Assembly: GCA_022447495.1 (NCBI GenBank)
Contig: JAKVBH010000013.1
Location: 99,173-159,974 of the forward strand
DNA from: Marinovum sp.
GTDB lineage: Bacteria; Pseudomonadota; Alphaproteobacteria; Rhodobacterales; Rhodobacteraceae
DNA length: 60,802 nt
Direction: 5' to 3'
In this document: piece after piece, positions 26,517-36,571 of the stretch
Numbering within the stretch: the first letter of the stretch is position 1
Layout of the letters: every line of letters starts with the position of its first letter
The notes under the pieces: model-generated
What the model was told of the DNA's origin: nothing
Seen by the model: the letters and a program-made list of their open reading frames with translations, nothing else
Database searches by the model: none
Position numbers and translations under genes: made by a program

Positions 26517-27625
26517 GCGAAAAACTCCTCGTCATTGCCGCCGGTGGTACTGGTGGACACATGTTTCCGGCACAGGCTTTGGCTGAGGCCATGCTCTCTC
26601 TGGGATGGCGCGTGAAATTGTCAACCGATGCGCGTGGTGCGCGGTACACAAGCGGCTTTCCGGACGCGGTTGAGATTGACGTTGTGAGTTCCGCCACATT
26701 TGCCCGCGGTGGTGTGCTGACAAAATTAGCAGTGCCGTTTCGTATCTTGGGTGGCGTGTTGGCAGCATTTGGCGCGATGGGGCGCGATCGCCCTCGTGTT
26801 GTTGTGGGGTTTGGCGGCTATCCAGCCATTCCAGCGGTCGCTGCGGCGATCATGCGAGGCTTGCCTTGCATGATCCACGAACAAAATGGCGTCCTTGGCC
26901 GGGTCAATCAGCTCTTTGCGAAACGTGTGCACAAAGTGGCCTGTGGCACATGGCCCACGAAATTGCCCGATGGCTTGGAGGGCGTCCACACGGGCAATCC
27001 TGTGCGTGGTGCAGTGCGAGAGCGTGCCGGCGCGCAGTATATCCCGCCGGGCGATTATCTCATGAAACTTGTCGTCATCGGCGGGAGTCAGGGAGCACGC
27101 ATTTTGTCTCAAGTTGTACCGAAAGCTGTCGCCGCATTGCCAGAAAGCCTGCTTGCCAACCTTACTATCGTGCAACAGGCCCGAGACGAAGACGCTGAAA
27201 GCGTTCGAACAGCCTATGATGACATTGGAGTGCGCGCCCAAGTGCTGGGCTTTGTAGATGTGCCGCGCGAGTTTGCCGAAGCCCAGCTGATCATTTCGCG
27301 CTCTGGCGCTTCATCTGTGGCTGACATCTCGGTGATTGGTCGTCCGTCGGTCTTGGTGCCGCTGGCGTCGGCCATTCGTGACGAGCAAACGGCCAACGCG
27401 CGCGCCCTTGCGGACGCCGGCGGCGCAATCGTCATGCAGGAGAATGACTTCACGCCACCTGCCTTAGCTCAAGTCATCGAAGCCATTTTGACGGACCCTA
27501 TTGATGCGCTGGCCGCGGCGACAGCCGCGCTGTCTTGTGGGAAACCTGATGCCACTGAAGCCCTTGTCGCGCTCGTTGAAGAGCTTGCTGCCGGAGCTCC
27601 GAAACCAGAAGAGACTACCCTATGA
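26513..27625 (+). CDS. murG: UDP-GlcNAc:undecaprenyl-PP-MurNAc-pentapeptide GlcNAc transferase
   Basis: This 370-residue GT28 enzyme makes lipid II from lipid I at the inner face of the membrane. It has the N-terminal [15 protein letters not shown] loop, the [10 protein letters not shown] region, [12 protein letters not shown], the second-domain GGSQGARI loop and the UDP-binding [12 protein letters not shown] stretch. The start is a GTG at 26513 overlapping the ftsW stop (GTGA); the frame is open further upstream but only inside ftsW. Its stop overlaps the murC ATG (ATGA). These overlaps indicate strict co-translation. Confidence 0.96.
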   Translation: MSEKLLVIAAGGTGGHMFPAQALAEAMLSLGWRVKLSTDARGARYTSGFPDAVEIDVVSSATFARGGVLTKLAVPFRILGGVLAAFGAMGRDRPRVVVGFGGYPAIPAVAAAIMRGLPCMIHEQNGVLGRVNQLFAKRVHKVACGTWPTKLPDGLEGVHTGNPVRGAVRERAGAQYIPPGDYLMKLVVIGGSQGARILSQVVPKAVAALPESLLANLTIVQQARDEDAESVRTAYDDIGVRAQVLGFVDVPREFAEAQLIISRSGASSVADISVIGRPSVLVPLASAIRDEQTANARALADAGGAIVMQENDFTPPALAQVIEAILTDPIDALAAATAALSCGKPDATEALVALVEELAAGAPKPEETTL

Positions 27626-29040
27626 CCCCAGCAACTAAACTGCCCGGTGACGTGGGCCCAATTCACTTCGTTGGCATTGGTGGCATCGGGATGTCGGGTA
27701 TCGCTGAGGTTCTGTTGAACCTGGGCTATGTTGTCCAAGGCTCTGACCTCAAACGCTCCAAAATCACCGAGCGCCTAGAGCGGCTTGGCGCGCATATATT
27801 TGAAGGCCAGCGGGCTGAAAATCTCGAAAATGCGGAAGTGGTTGTCATTTCTTCGGCCATCAAAAAGGGCAACCCTGAGCTTGACGAGGCGCGCCTGCGC
27901 GGTCTGCCTGTGGTTCGTCGGGCTGAGATGCTTGCAGAGCTCATGCGGCTGAAATCCAACGTCGCTATCGCGGGCACCCACGGTAAAACCACAACCACCA
28001 CGATGATGGCCGAACTGATGGTCGCAGGTGGGTTTGACCCCACGGTTGTGAATGGCGGGATCATCCACGCCTACGGTTCGAACGCGCGCATGGGGCAGGG
28101 CGAGTGGATGGTGGTCGAAGCTGACGAAAGCGACGGGACTTTCAACCGTCTGCCCGCAACGATAGCAATCGTGACCAACATCGACCCCGAGCACATGGAG
28201 CATTGGGGCGACTTTGATACACTGCGCCAAGGATTCTTGGATTTCGTGTCAAACATTCCCTTCTACGGCCTTGCCGTATGCTGCACCGATCATCCCGAAG
28301 TTCAGGCGCTTGTGGGTAAAATCTCGGACCGCCGCGTGGTGACTTATGGGTTCAACGCCCAGGCGGATGTGCGTGCGGTAAACCTGCGTTATGAAAAGGG
28401 CGTCGCCTATTTTGACATTGCGCTTCAGGCGGAAGAAGCATTGATCGAGGGCTGTTCGCTGCCCATGCCTGGTGATCACAACGTCTCCAACGCGCTCTCT
28501 GCTGTGGCTGTCTGCCGCCATCTTGGCATGCGCACAGCAGAAATCCGAGAAGCTCTGGCTCAGTTCGGCGGCGTCAACCGGCGCTTTACCAAAGTGGCCG
28601 AGGTCGGCGGGATCACGATCATCGATGACTATGGTCACCACCCAGTGGAGATTGCCGCAGTGCTAAGAGCCGCGCGTCAGGCCTGCGAAGGGCGCATCAT
28701 CGCGGTACACCAACCACACCGGTATTCGCGTTTGTCTGACCTGTTTGATGATTTCTGTGCCTGTTTCAACGAAGCGGATGTGGTGGCCATCGCAGAAGTC
28801 TTTGCCGCAGGCGAGGACCCGATCACTGGAGCATCGCGCGATGATCTTGTTGCAGGTCTCATCCGTCACGGTCACCGCCATGCGCGCGCAATCCTTGGTG
28901 AAGATGATTTGGAACGCTTGGTGCGTGAACAGGCGCGCAACGGCGACATGGTCGTTTGTTTGGGCGCCGGTACGATCAGCGCATGGGCCTATGGTTTGGC
29001 CGACCGCCTAAAATCATCCGACGGCGACATGGTCGCTTAG
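27622..29040 (+). CDS. murC: UDP-N-acetylmuramate:L-alanine ligase
   Basis: This 472-residue Mur ligase adds L-alanine to UDP-MurNAc. It has the N-terminal UDP-binding [17 protein letters not shown], the ATP loop [15 protein letters not shown] near residue 116, [20 protein letters not shown], and the C-terminal domain with [14 protein letters not shown] and QPHRYSR. The ATG overlaps the murG stop. It is followed by a 144-base gap and three small membrane protein genes before murB. Confidence 0.97.
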   Translation: MTPATKLPGDVGPIHFVGIGGIGMSGIAEVLLNLGYVVQGSDLKRSKITERLERLGAHIFEGQRAENLENAEVVVISSAIKKGNPELDEARLRGLPVVRRAEMLAELMRLKSNVAIAGTHGKTTTTTMMAELMVAGGFDPTVVNGGIIHAYGSNARMGQGEWMVVEADESDGTFNRLPATIAIVTNIDPEHMEHWGDFDTLRQGFLDFVSNIPFYGLAVCCTDHPEVQALVGKISDRRVVTYGFNAQADVRAVNLRYEKGVAYFDIALQAEEALIEGCSLPMPGDHNVSNALSAVAVCRHLGMRTAEIREALAQFGGVNRRFTKVAEVGGITIIDDYGHHPVEIAAVLRAARQACEGRIIAVHQPHRYSRLSDLFDDFCACFNEADVVAIAEVFAAGEDPITGASRDDLVAGLIRHGHRHARAILGEDDLERLVREQARNGDMVVCLGAGTISAWAYGLADRLKSSDGDMVA

Positions 29041-29184
29041 TGGGGCTGGAATGGAGGCCAAGCTGACCCAAGTATTCCATATCTTGAACACAAAAACATG
29101 GCAAAAGTCAGATTAACTGACGCAACAAAAAAGGACTGAGCAAAGTGGTGAATGACGAGGCAGAAAGATACATAGGATAAACCG

Positions 29185-29448
29185 ATGATCATTTCAGCAA
29201 TAGTCTTTACACTTTTTGGCGCGCTTGGGCTGCATGCGGCGCTTCGGAGCCAACGCGATGTTGAGTTTTGGTTGGTGCTGCCGCCTGTTATCCTGTCGGT
29301 TGCATTGGGAGCTTGGCGTGTGTTTGCTGGCGATCTGGCCACCACCGTGATCCTTTCCGCGCTTTTGGTCATCTTTTCGGTCTCTGCCGCAGGATCGCTT
29401 GTTGGCATGGCCGTTGGGCGGTCTTTGGCGCGCCGACGCAGGACGTAA
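29185..29448 (+). CDS. Small membrane protein between murC and murB (first)
   Basis: This 87-residue protein is almost entirely hydrophobic, with about three membrane segments (IISAIVFTLFGALGLHAAL; WLVLPPVILSVALGAW; ILSALLVIFSVSAAGSLVG) and an Arg-rich C terminus (RSLARRRRT), which predicts a cytoplasmic end. I recognise no family. It is followed two bases later by a DUF2484 gene, and the compact spacing supports a real operon member. Confidence 0.6.
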   Translation: MIISAIVFTLFGALGLHAALRSQRDVEFWLVLPPVILSVALGAWRVFAGDLATTVILSALLVIFSVSAAGSLVGMAVGRSLARRRRT

Positions 29449-29450
29449 GT

Positions 29451-29705
29451 GTGAGCTATTCCATCATCTTCGCATGTGCGTGGGCGATCGTGGCTAACGT
29501 CATCGCGATGTTGCCGACAAAAGACGCGCATTGGACGTCTGCCTACATCTTGATTGCCGTGGGCATTCCAATCTTGGGCTATGTGACTTGGCAACACGGA
29601 CCTTGGCTCGGCCTCATGGTTCTTTTTGCGGGGATGAGCTTGCTCAGGTGGCCAGTGATTTACCTCTGGCGGTGGGTGCAGCGCAGTGTGACAGGCGGGT
29701 CATAA
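29451..29705 (+). CDS. DUF2484 family membrane protein
   Basis: This 84-residue protein starts at GTG 29451, two bases after the previous stop. It has the DUF2484 pattern: CAWAIVANVIAMLP with a polar break, then HWTSAYILIAVGIPILGYV, then GPWLGLMVLFAGMSLLRWPV. Three membrane segments are predicted. DUF2484 genes in Rhodobacterales usually lie just upstream of murB, as here, suggesting an envelope role, which is unproven. The frame is open further upstream inside the preceding gene, so the GTG is chosen by spacing. Confidence 0.72.
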   Translation: MSYSIIFACAWAIVANVIAMLPTKDAHWTSAYILIAVGIPILGYVTWQHGPWLGLMVLFAGMSLLRWPVIYLWRWVQRSVTGGS

Positions 29706-29806
29706 CCAGAGGCTGTGCAGCCAAAGCGGGAATGACAGCGGTGCATTCCCCTAGGCTCAAACAAAGTTGACCCATATCGTCCAGGGCACCGGTATGGGAG
29801 TGAGTA

Positions 29807-30121
29807 GTGGCGATTTTTTTTGTAGCGGTGTGCGCGGTTTTTGCTGGTTGGCTTTTCACCCTCGCTATATGTGCGGCGCGTCAGATTTGGGATGTCTGTT
29901 TTGTCCTACTGCTGGCCCTTCCGATACTTGGGGCGATCGTTTTGGGACATGTTTCTCTTGATGAAGTTGACGGCCGCGCGCTGTTGAGTTGGATGTGGGT
30001 CTTGGTTTATGGCTCTCTGGCCGTGGCTATGGGCGCGGTCTTTGGCACGATTTGGAGGGGCCTATGCCAGACTTCACACTCCCCGATGTCCGAGGACGTC
30101 TTACCCCCGAACGCCCGCTAG
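29807..30121 (+). CDS. Small membrane protein overlapping murB start
   Basis: This possible gene starts at GTG 29807 and encodes 104 residues with three hydrophobic segments ([60 protein letters not shown]). The hydrophobic part ends where murB begins; the last 19 codons overlap murB in another frame and are probably a read-out tail. The membrane pattern and the position next to DUF2484 favour a real protein, but the start is uncertain. No family is recognised. Confidence 0.5.
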   Translation: MAIFFVAVCAVFAGWLFTLAICAARQIWDVCFVLLLALPILGAIVLGHVSLDEVDGRALLSWMWVLVYGSLAVAMGAVFGTIWRGLCQTSHSPMSEDVLPPNAR

Positions 30122-30993
30122 ATGGTTTGACCTGGCTGCGCGTGGGCGGCCCGGCAGAAGTGTTGTTTCAACCCGCCGATGTAGATGATCTGGCTGCATT
30201 TCTCAAAAATCTTCCCAAGGACGTGCCGGTATTTCCGATGGGCGTTGGGTCCAACCTCATTGTACGCGACGGGGGCATTCGCGGTGTCGTGATCCGTTTG
30301 GGGCGTGGCTTCAATGGGATTTCTATTGATGGCGATCGTGTGACTGCGGGCGCGGCGGCGCTTGACGCCCAAGTCGCGATCCGCGCGGCGAAAGAGGGTC
30401 GTGATCTCACCTTTTTACGCACAATTCCAGGGTCCATCGGTGGCGCCGTGCGCATGAATGCGGGCTGCTATGGCACTTATGTCGCCGATCACTTGCTTGA
30501 GGTGCGCGCGGTGACACGGGCAGGGGAGGTGATCGCACTTACCGCGGACGCGTTGAACCTGCGCTACCGCCAAAGCAACCTTCCGCAAGGTGCGGTATTG
30601 ATCGATGCAACATTCCAAGCACCCGCAGGCGATCCAAACGCGCTGGTCCAACGCATGACAAACCAACTGGCCAAGCGAGACGAGACGCAGCCCACCAAAG
30701 ACCGTACTGCTGGGTCAACCTTCCGCAACCCCGCAGGGTTCAGTTCCACCGGTCAGGTGGATGACACCCATGAGCTGAAGGCCTGGAAGGTGATTGACGA
30801 TGCAGGGATGCGCGGTGCGATGATTGGTGGCGCTCAGATGAGCCCCAAACATTCCAACTTTCTGGTGAACACCGGTGGCGCAACTGCCGCAGATTTAGAA
30901 GGCTTGGGCGAAGAGGTGCGAAAAAAGGTTTTGCAGCACAGTGGAATAGAGTTACATTGGGAGCTGATCCGAATTGGAGATGCGGCAGATTGA
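30064..30993 (+). CDS. murB: UDP-N-acetylenolpyruvoylglucosamine reductase
   Basis: This 309-residue FAD enzyme makes UDP-MurNAc with NADPH. It shows the FAD-binding [31 protein letters not shown] and [17 protein letters not shown] stretches, and the catalytic serine in AGSTFRNP. The end [14 protein letters not shown] is typical. The ATG at 30064 has a GGAGG about 10 bases upstream. The reading frame stays open upstream, but that part overlaps the small membrane ORF and is not MurB-like. It belongs to the type lacking the Tyr loop of E. coli MurB, as in most alphaproteobacteria. Confidence 0.96.
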   Translation: MPDFTLPDVRGRLTPERPLDGLTWLRVGGPAEVLFQPADVDDLAAFLKNLPKDVPVFPMGVGSNLIVRDGGIRGVVIRLGRGFNGISIDGDRVTAGAAALDAQVAIRAAKEGRDLTFLRTIPGSIGGAVRMNAGCYGTYVADHLLEVRAVTRAGEVIALTADALNLRYRQSNLPQGAVLIDATFQAPAGDPNALVQRMTNQLAKRDETQPTKDRTAGSTFRNPAGFSSTGQVDDTHELKAWKVIDDAGMRGAMIGGAQMSPKHSNFLVNTGGATAADLEGLGEEVRKKVLQHSGIELHWELIRIGDAAD

Positions 30994-31117
30994 TAAGCCG
31001 TCCCAGTCGATAACAGGCAAGCGGAGGTCGAGCAGGCTTCCGACATTAAAACAGATTTCGGCTGGTTAAGGCGCGGCACAGCGCTGGGCTAGGAGTCTAC
31101 GAGGCAGGTGGTGAGGC

Positions 31118-32032
31118 ATGTCGCAAAACGCGGCAACACATGTGGTTGTATTGATGGGCGGGCCGTCGGCCGAACGCCCCATATCCCTGACATCTGGACG
31201 GGAATGCGCCGCTGCGCTGCGTTCCGAAGATTACACAGTCACCGAACTCGACGCCTCTGACACTCTGGCCGAAGATCTAAAATCTCTAAAACCCGATGTG
31301 GTATTCAATGCGCTGCATGGTCCCTTTGGTGAGGATGGCTGCGTCCAAGGCCTTTTGGAATGGTTGCGCATTCCCTACACTCATTCGGGCGTGTTGGCCT
31401 CCGCACTTGCGATGGACAAAGAACGTACGAAGGCAGCTTACCGCGTTGCGGATCTGCCGGTTGTTCCGTCTGGTATATTTGATGCCAACACAGTGCGCCG
31501 CGAGCATGTCGTGGCGCCGCCCTATGTTGTGAAGCCCTACAATGAAGGCTCCTCGGTTGGGGTCTATATCGTTCATGAGGCTGCCAATGGGCCGCCGCAA
31601 CTGTCCGATGACATGCCCCAAACGGTCATGGTCGAAACCTACGCGCCGGGCCGCGAACTGACGACCACGGTCATGGGGGACCGCGCTCTTGGTGTGACTG
31701 ATATTCTGACCAATGGGTGGTACGATTACGCAGCCAAATATGAAGCCGGAGGTTCACGTCATGTGATCCCGGCGGATGTCCCTCAAGAGATCACCGATGC
31801 ATGTCGTGGCTATGCTCTGCGGGCACACAACGCACTGGGCTGTCGGGGTGTGTCACGCACGGATTTCCGTTGGGACGAAGCTCGAGGCCTGGACGGACTC
31901 ATCTTGCTTGAGACCAACACGCAGCCGGGCATGACCCCCACGTCATTGACCCCCGAACAAGCCGCCCATGAAGGCATTAGCTTTGGCGCGCTGTGCCGCT
32001 GGATGGTGGAGGACGCATCATGTCAAAGGTGA
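31118..32032 (+). CDS. ddl: D-alanine:D-alanine ligase
   Basis: This 304-residue ATP-grasp enzyme makes the D-Ala-D-Ala dipeptide for the pentapeptide stem. It has [18 protein letters not shown] at the N terminus, [18 protein letters not shown] near residue 66, [18 protein letters not shown] for ATP binding, and the metal site in SRTDFRWDE...[15 protein letters not shown]. The second residue after GGxSAE is usually R/V-E; here ERPISL is a common alphaproteobacterial variant. It overlaps the ftsQ start by 13 bases. Confidence 0.96.
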   Translation: MSQNAATHVVVLMGGPSAERPISLTSGRECAAALRSEDYTVTELDASDTLAEDLKSLKPDVVFNALHGPFGEDGCVQGLLEWLRIPYTHSGVLASALAMDKERTKAAYRVADLPVVPSGIFDANTVRREHVVAPPYVVKPYNEGSSVGVYIVHEAANGPPQLSDDMPQTVMVETYAPGRELTTTVMGDRALGVTDILTNGWYDYAAKYEAGGSRHVIPADVPQEITDACRGYALRAHNALGCRGVSRTDFRWDEARGLDGLILLETNTQPGMTPTSLTPEQAAHEGISFGALCRWMVEDASCQR

Positions 32033-32982
32033 TCCGAAGCGCATATCACCCGGCACACACCGGCGAGCCAGTGCCAGACGCGCCAGCTCATCAGCCATCG
32101 TTTGCCTCAGCGCCCCGCCGGGCCGATCCTGCGCCTTCCCGTTGGTCCTACCGGTTCCAACGTCTGATGCTCACGCCACTCTTCCGACTGGCGCTGCGCG
32201 CGGGCATTCCGATGGTGCTCGCTTTCTCGATGACGGGCGCTTACCTCGCCGACCAAGAGCGACGTGACGAAGTTGTCAACACGCTGGCAGAGTTACGCCA
32301 GAGCTTCGAAGAGCGCCCAGAGTTCATGGTGAAACTCATGCGCGTTTCAGGTGCGAGCGCCGAAGTCGCCGAGGACATTCACGAGGTTCTCCCGGTCGAT
32401 TTCCCGATCACATCTTTTGATCTCGACCTAGATCATATGCGCGAAACGATTGCGGGGCTTGACCCCGTGGAGCGCGTAAGCCTGCGCATTCAGCCTGGTG
32501 GTACGCTCTTGGTCCAGGTCACCGAACGTGTTCCCGCGGTCATTTGGCGCTCGGGGCAGGGTCTTGAAGTGCTCGACGCAAAAGGGTTTCGCGTTGCCCC
32601 CCTGAGCACACGTTTGCAAAGACCCGACCTGCCGGTGATTGCAGGGGATGGTGCCGACAAGGTCGTCGGAGAAGCTTTGGCGTTATTGGCCGCCGCGCGT
32701 CCCCTCGTGGCACGTATGCGCGGCCTCGTGCGTGTTGGCGACCGACGTTGGGACGTCGTGTTAGATGGGGATCAGCGGTTGATGCTGCCTGTCGAAGACC
32801 CAATCTCCGCGCTTGAGCGGGCCATTGCCATGGATGCGGCAATGGATCTGTTCGCGCGAGACATAGCAGTAGTGGATTTGCGTCTGGGCCATCGCTCGAC
32901 GCTACGGATGCGAGAAAACGCAGTCGCAGAACTGCGCCGCATCAAATCGGTAGAACTAGGGTTTGAGGCAGCCAACCAATGA
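32020..32982 (+). CDS. ftsQ: Cell division protein FtsQ
   Basis: This 320-residue bitopic division protein has a proline- and arginine-rich cytoplasmic N terminus, one membrane segment ([20 protein letters not shown]), a POTRA domain ([19 protein letters not shown], then [20 protein letters not shown]) and the FtsQ beta domain ([13 protein letters not shown]). The ATG at 32020 lies inside the ddl 3' end; an alternative at 31993 would add nine residues. Its stop overlaps the ftsA ATG (ATGA). In the divisome FtsQ links early and late proteins. Confidence 0.93.
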   Translation: MSKVIRSAYHPAHTGEPVPDAPAHQPSFASAPRRADPAPSRWSYRFQRLMLTPLFRLALRAGIPMVLAFSMTGAYLADQERRDEVVNTLAELRQSFEERPEFMVKLMRVSGASAEVAEDIHEVLPVDFPITSFDLDLDHMRETIAGLDPVERVSLRIQPGGTLLVQVTERVPAVIWRSGQGLEVLDAKGFRVAPLSTRLQRPDLPVIAGDGADKVVGEALALLAAARPLVARMRGLVRVGDRRWDVVLDGDQRLMLPVEDPISALERAIAMDAAMDLFARDIAVVDLRLGHRSTLRMRENAVAELRRIKSVELGFEAANQ

Positions 32983-34310
32983 TCGAGCTATATGAATCTC
33001 AGCGTGCCATGCGACGCATGCGCGAAGCGGCTATGCAACGCGGCGTTGTCGCCATTTTGGATGTGGGCTCCTCCAAGATTGCCTGTTTGGTCCTGCGGTT
33101 CGACGGAACCGAACGGCTGCGTGAAGATGGCATCGGCTCGCTCGCGGGCCAGTCCGGCTTTCGCGTTATTGGTGCGGCCACCACACGCTCGCGTGGCGTG
33201 CGCTTTGGTGAGATTGCCGCGATGGGCGAGACCGAGCGGGCCATCCGCACGGCACTTCAGTCCGCCCAAAAGATGGCTGGCATCCGCGTTGATCATGTGA
33301 TTGCCTGTTTCTCCGGCGCCGAGCCGCGGTCCTATGGGCTGGCTGGCGAAGTCGAAGTGGATGGACCTACCGTCAACGAACAAGATGTGGCGCGGGTGCT
33401 GTCTGCCTGTGACGTCCCAGATTACGGTCATGGCCGGGACGTTTTGCATGCTCAGCCGGTGAACTTTGCCCTTGACCATCGCTCTGGCCTACACGATCCA
33501 CGGGGCCAGATTGGCAGCAACCTGTCGACCGATATGCACATGCTCACGGTGGATGCTCAGGTGGTCCAAAACCTCGCCCATGCTGTGAAACGCTGTGACC
33601 TGGAACTGGCAGGACTTGCCTCATCATCGTATGCGTCTGGGATTTCTGCGCTGGTCGAAGATGAGCAGGAACTTGGTGCTGCCTGTATTGATCTGGGCGG
33701 CGGATCCACTGGTGTATCGATCTTTATGAAGAAACACATGATCTATGCCGATTCGGTGCGCATGGGCGGCGATCACGTCACTTCTGACATTAGCTTGGGA
33801 CTCCAAGTGCCCATGGCTGTGGCGGAGCGGATCAAAACCGTGCATGGCGGCTTAGTGGCCACGGGCATGGATGATCGTGAGATGATCGAAATCGGTGGCA
33901 ACACTGGTGATTGGGAACATGATCGCCGCACAGCGAGCCGTGCCGAAGTCATTGGTATCATGCGCCCGCGCGTGGAAGAAATCCTTGAAGAAGTGCGGAT
34001 GCGTTTGGACGCGGCTGGATTCGAACATCTGCCAAGCCAGCAGATCGTCCTCACCGGCGGTGCAAGCCAAATTCCAGGCCTTGACGCATTGGCCGCGCGC
34101 ATCCTTGGCCATCAAGTCCGTTTGGGTCGTCCTTTGCGTGTGCACGGGCTTCCCCAAGCCGTGACGGGACCTGGCTTCTCAAGCGCGGTTGGCCTTTGTC
34201 TCTTTGCCGCGCACCCCCAAGATGAGTGGTGGGATTTCGAAATTCCAGTGGACCGCTACAACGGTCGCTCGCTGAAACGCGCCCTGGCGTGGTTCCGCGA
34301 GAATTGGTAG
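32979..34310 (+). CDS. ftsA: Cell division protein FtsA
   Basis: This 443-residue actin-like ATPase tethers FtsZ to the membrane. It has the phosphate-1 motif VAILDVGSSKIACLV near residue 25, the phosphate-2 motif CIDLGGGSTGVSIF near residue 230, and VLTGGASQIPGL near residue 355. The last 15 residues (SLKRALAWFRENW) form the amphipathic membrane-binding helix typical of FtsA. The N terminus carries about 24 extra residues before the actin fold. It overlaps ftsQ by four bases. Confidence 0.95.
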   Translation: MIELYESQRAMRRMREAAMQRGVVAILDVGSSKIACLVLRFDGTERLREDGIGSLAGQSGFRVIGAATTRSRGVRFGEIAAMGETERAIRTALQSAQKMAGIRVDHVIACFSGAEPRSYGLAGEVEVDGPTVNEQDVARVLSACDVPDYGHGRDVLHAQPVNFALDHRSGLHDPRGQIGSNLSTDMHMLTVDAQVVQNLAHAVKRCDLELAGLASSSYASGISALVEDEQELGAACIDLGGGSTGVSIFMKKHMIYADSVRMGGDHVTSDISLGLQVPMAVAERIKTVHGGLVATGMDDREMIEIGGNTGDWEHDRRTASRAEVIGIMRPRVEEILEEVRMRLDAAGFEHLPSQQIVLTGGASQIPGLDALAARILGHQVRLGRPLRVHGLPQAVTGPGFSSAVGLCLFAAHPQDEWWDFEIPVDRYNGRSLKRALAWFRENW

Positions 34311-34645
34311 AGCATTTCCGGTGACACACGGAATATGGTGTGTTACCACGACATAAAGGCGATCAAATCGCCCAAGATACAGAGGCCGAGCAGTTAGGCC
34401 CAAACATTGGAATGTACCCGCTGTGGTCGCAAAGGCGGCTAGCAGGGTTCGTATTTGCGCTTTCGGTTTCCACAATGGTTAGTGCAGTTTGCGAAATCCC
34501 GCCGAAGAGCCGATTTTATCCACTATATTTTGTGGATAAATCGCTTTTTTTAGTGACGCATTGTGTCCTACGCGCCATAATACGGTCCAATCAGGCGGCA
34601 AATGGGCTTTCTAAAAAGCGCGACAGGCAAACAAGGCGGAAACAA
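34311..34645. other. ftsZ upstream regulatory region
   Basis: The 335 bases between ftsA and ftsZ contain no gene. The ftsZ frame is open backward to 34340, but that part is not FtsZ-like. Two inverted repeats are present: GGTGACACAC / GTGTGTTACC at 34320-34347 (one mismatch, 8-base loop) just after ftsA, and the DnaA-box pair at 34515-34540. A gap this long inside an otherwise overlapping cluster indicates independent control of ftsZ. Confidence 0.7.
34515..34540. promoter_or_regulatory. Inverted pair of DnaA boxes upstream of ftsZ
   Basis: TTTATCCAC (34515-34523) and GTGGATAAA (34532-34540) form a perfect 9-bp inverted repeat with an 8-base spacer. Read on the minus strand the right arm is TTATCCACA, an exact match to the DnaA box consensus; the left arm TTATCCACT differs at the last base. 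The pair is 106 bases before the ftsZ ATG. In Caulobacter DnaA is known to activate ftsZ transcription, which makes a regulatory role plausible. Confidence 0.6.
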
Positions 34646-36325
34646 ATGACATTGAATCTATCGGTGCCCGGACAAGATGATCTCAAGCCTCGCATCACCG
34701 TATTCGGTGTTGGCGGCGCAGGCGGTAACGCGGTCAACAACATGATCGAAAAGGCCCTTGAGGGGGTTGAATTTGTTGTGGCCAACACAGACGCCCAGGC
34801 GCTGCAGCAGTCGCTTTCCGCAAGCCGGGTCCAACTTGGTGTCAAAGTCACCGAAGGATTGGGTGCCGGTGCCAAAGCGTCCATCGGCGCAGCCGCCGCC
34901 GAAGAAAGCATTGAACAGATCGTTGATCACCTCGCAGGCGCACACATGTGCTTTATCACCGCCGGTATGGGAGGCGGCACCGGTACGGGCGCCGCGCCCA
35001 TCATCGCTCAAGCTGCGCGTGAGCTTGGTGTTCTGACCGTGGGCGTTGTGACGAAACCCTTCCAGTTTGAAGGCGCCAAGCGGATGCGCCAAGCGGAAGA
35101 CGGCGTGGACGCGCTCCAAAAGGTGGTGGACACGCTGATTATCATTCCCAACCAAAACCTGTTCCGCTTGGCCAATGAAAAGACGACGTTCACTGAAGCC
35201 TTCTCCATGGCAGACGACGTCCTTTATCAAGGCGTCAAAGGCGTCACCGATCTGATGGTCCGCCCAGGCCTCATTAACCTAGACTTCGCGGACGTCCGTG
35301 CTGTGATGGATGAGATGGGCAAAGCCATGATGGGCACAGGCGAGGCCGATGGCGAAGATCGCGCAGTGCAGGCGGCGGACAAAGCCATCGCGAACCCACT
35401 TCTGGACGAGATCAGCCTTAAAGGCGCCAAAGGCGTGCTAATCAACATCACTGGCGGTAATGATCTCACGCTATTCGAACTTGATGAAGCAGCCAACCGT
35501 ATTCGTGAAGAAGTCGACCCAGATGCAAACATCATCGTAGGCTCGACCCTTGACGAAAGTATGCAAGGTCAAATGCGCGTCAGCGTTGTCGCCACAGGCA
35601 TCGACGCTTCCATGTCGATCTCGGATATCCCGGTCCCGCGCCGCTCCATGGCACACCCTATCCAGCCCCAGCAAATCGCTGAACCAGAAGAAGCACCTGA
35701 GCCGCTACCTGAACCGGCTGTCGCAATCACATCCGTCGCAGCCGCAGCAGCAGCACCAAGCTTTGCGCCATCATCTGAAACCGCGCCGGCAGTCGCGGAG
35801 GCCGCAGAATCCCCGTCACTCTTTGATCGCATAGAAACTGAGAGTCCCGCGCAATCCGAGCCGATGCCGCTTCCAGATGTGTTCAACGCATCCAACGACA
35901 CAGATTTGCCTCCGCCTGCGTACCAGCCCCAAGTACCCGAGTTCGATCCCACCGCGGCCCGAGAACAGGCTGCTGCGGACGCGTTTGTCGCGCCCAAGGC
36001 CCCAGCCCCTGGCACACCAACGCCAGAGGCGCTGGCTCGGTTGCACCAAGCTGCTGCTCGCGCGAAAGGCGGCGCGGCATCCGGCGACTTCGGTACGCCA
36101 AGCTCGGCACCTGGAGCGGCAGGAGAGGGGGAAAAATCGCGCTTCGGGCTCAACTCGCTCATCAATCGCATGACGGGGCAAGCAGGTACGCCACAGGAAA
36201 CGCCTGTCGCACGGACTCAGCCCACCATGCATGCGCCCGCGCCCCAAGCTGCGCCCGAAGAGCAGGCGGATGCCGACCAAGAGCGCATCGAAATTCCTGC
36301 ATTTTTGCGCAGACAGGCGAACTGA
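34646..36325 (+). CDS. ftsZ: Cell division GTPase FtsZ
   Basis: This 559-residue tubulin homologue forms the division ring. The GTPase domain has [16 protein letters not shown] near residue 20, the tubulin signature [14 protein letters not shown] near residue 107 and the T7 loop [11 protein letters not shown] near residue 210. Residues from about 320 to 545 form a very long linker rich in Ala, Pro and Glu, as in alphaproteobacteria. The last residues, [13 protein letters not shown], are the conserved peptide that binds FtsA. The ATG at 34646 matches the usual N terminus MTLNLSVP and follows a GGCGGAA. An intrinsic terminator follows. Confidence 0.97.
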   Translation: MTLNLSVPGQDDLKPRITVFGVGGAGGNAVNNMIEKALEGVEFVVANTDAQALQQSLSASRVQLGVKVTEGLGAGAKASIGAAAAEESIEQIVDHLAGAHMCFITAGMGGGTGTGAAPIIAQAARELGVLTVGVVTKPFQFEGAKRMRQAEDGVDALQKVVDTLIIIPNQNLFRLANEKTTFTEAFSMADDVLYQGVKGVTDLMVRPGLINLDFADVRAVMDEMGKAMMGTGEADGEDRAVQAADKAIANPLLDEISLKGAKGVLINITGGNDLTLFELDEAANRIREEVDPDANIIVGSTLDESMQGQMRVSVVATGIDASMSISDIPVPRRSMAHPIQPQQIAEPEEAPEPLPEPAVAITSVAAAAAAPSFAPSSETAPAVAEAAESPSLFDRIETESPAQSEPMPLPDVFNASNDTDLPPPAYQPQVPEFDPTAAREQAAADAFVAPKAPAPGTPTPEALARLHQAAARAKGGAASGDFGTPSSAPGAAGEGEKSRFGLNSLINRMTGQAGTPQETPVARTQPTMHAPAPQAAPEEQADADQERIEIPAFLRRQAN

Positions 36326-36348
36326 CGCCTTCACGATACCGCAAACAT

Positions 36349-36372
36349 AGGGGGTCGGACGGCCCCTTTTTC
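36349..36372 (+). terminator. Likely terminator after ftsZ
   Basis: AGGGG (36349-36353) can pair with CCCCT (36363-36367), with partial extension into the loop, followed by a run of five or more T. It lies 24 bases past the ftsZ stop, so most transcripts of the division cluster probably end here and lpxC has its own promoter. Confidence 0.7.
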
Positions 36373-36571
36373 TTATATAATTCAAGTGCTTAAGTGCGAT
36401 TGGCGGGGTCTTGCCCATGTGTGGCAATAGATGTTTCACCGAAGTTACAATACGTGACTTGAGTGTTCTGTACCCGTCGGGCTAGGCCTCGGAACGCCGA
36501 TTGCGAGTGATCTGGGGGGATTACGCTTAAGCGCAAATGCGGCGGAAGTTTGGCAAACCGAGGGCGAAACC

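Noticed and set aside
34340-34645. Extension of FtsZ by about 100 codons upstream
   Set aside because: The extension is not FtsZ-like and contains the DnaA-box palindrome; the canonical N terminus starts at 34646.
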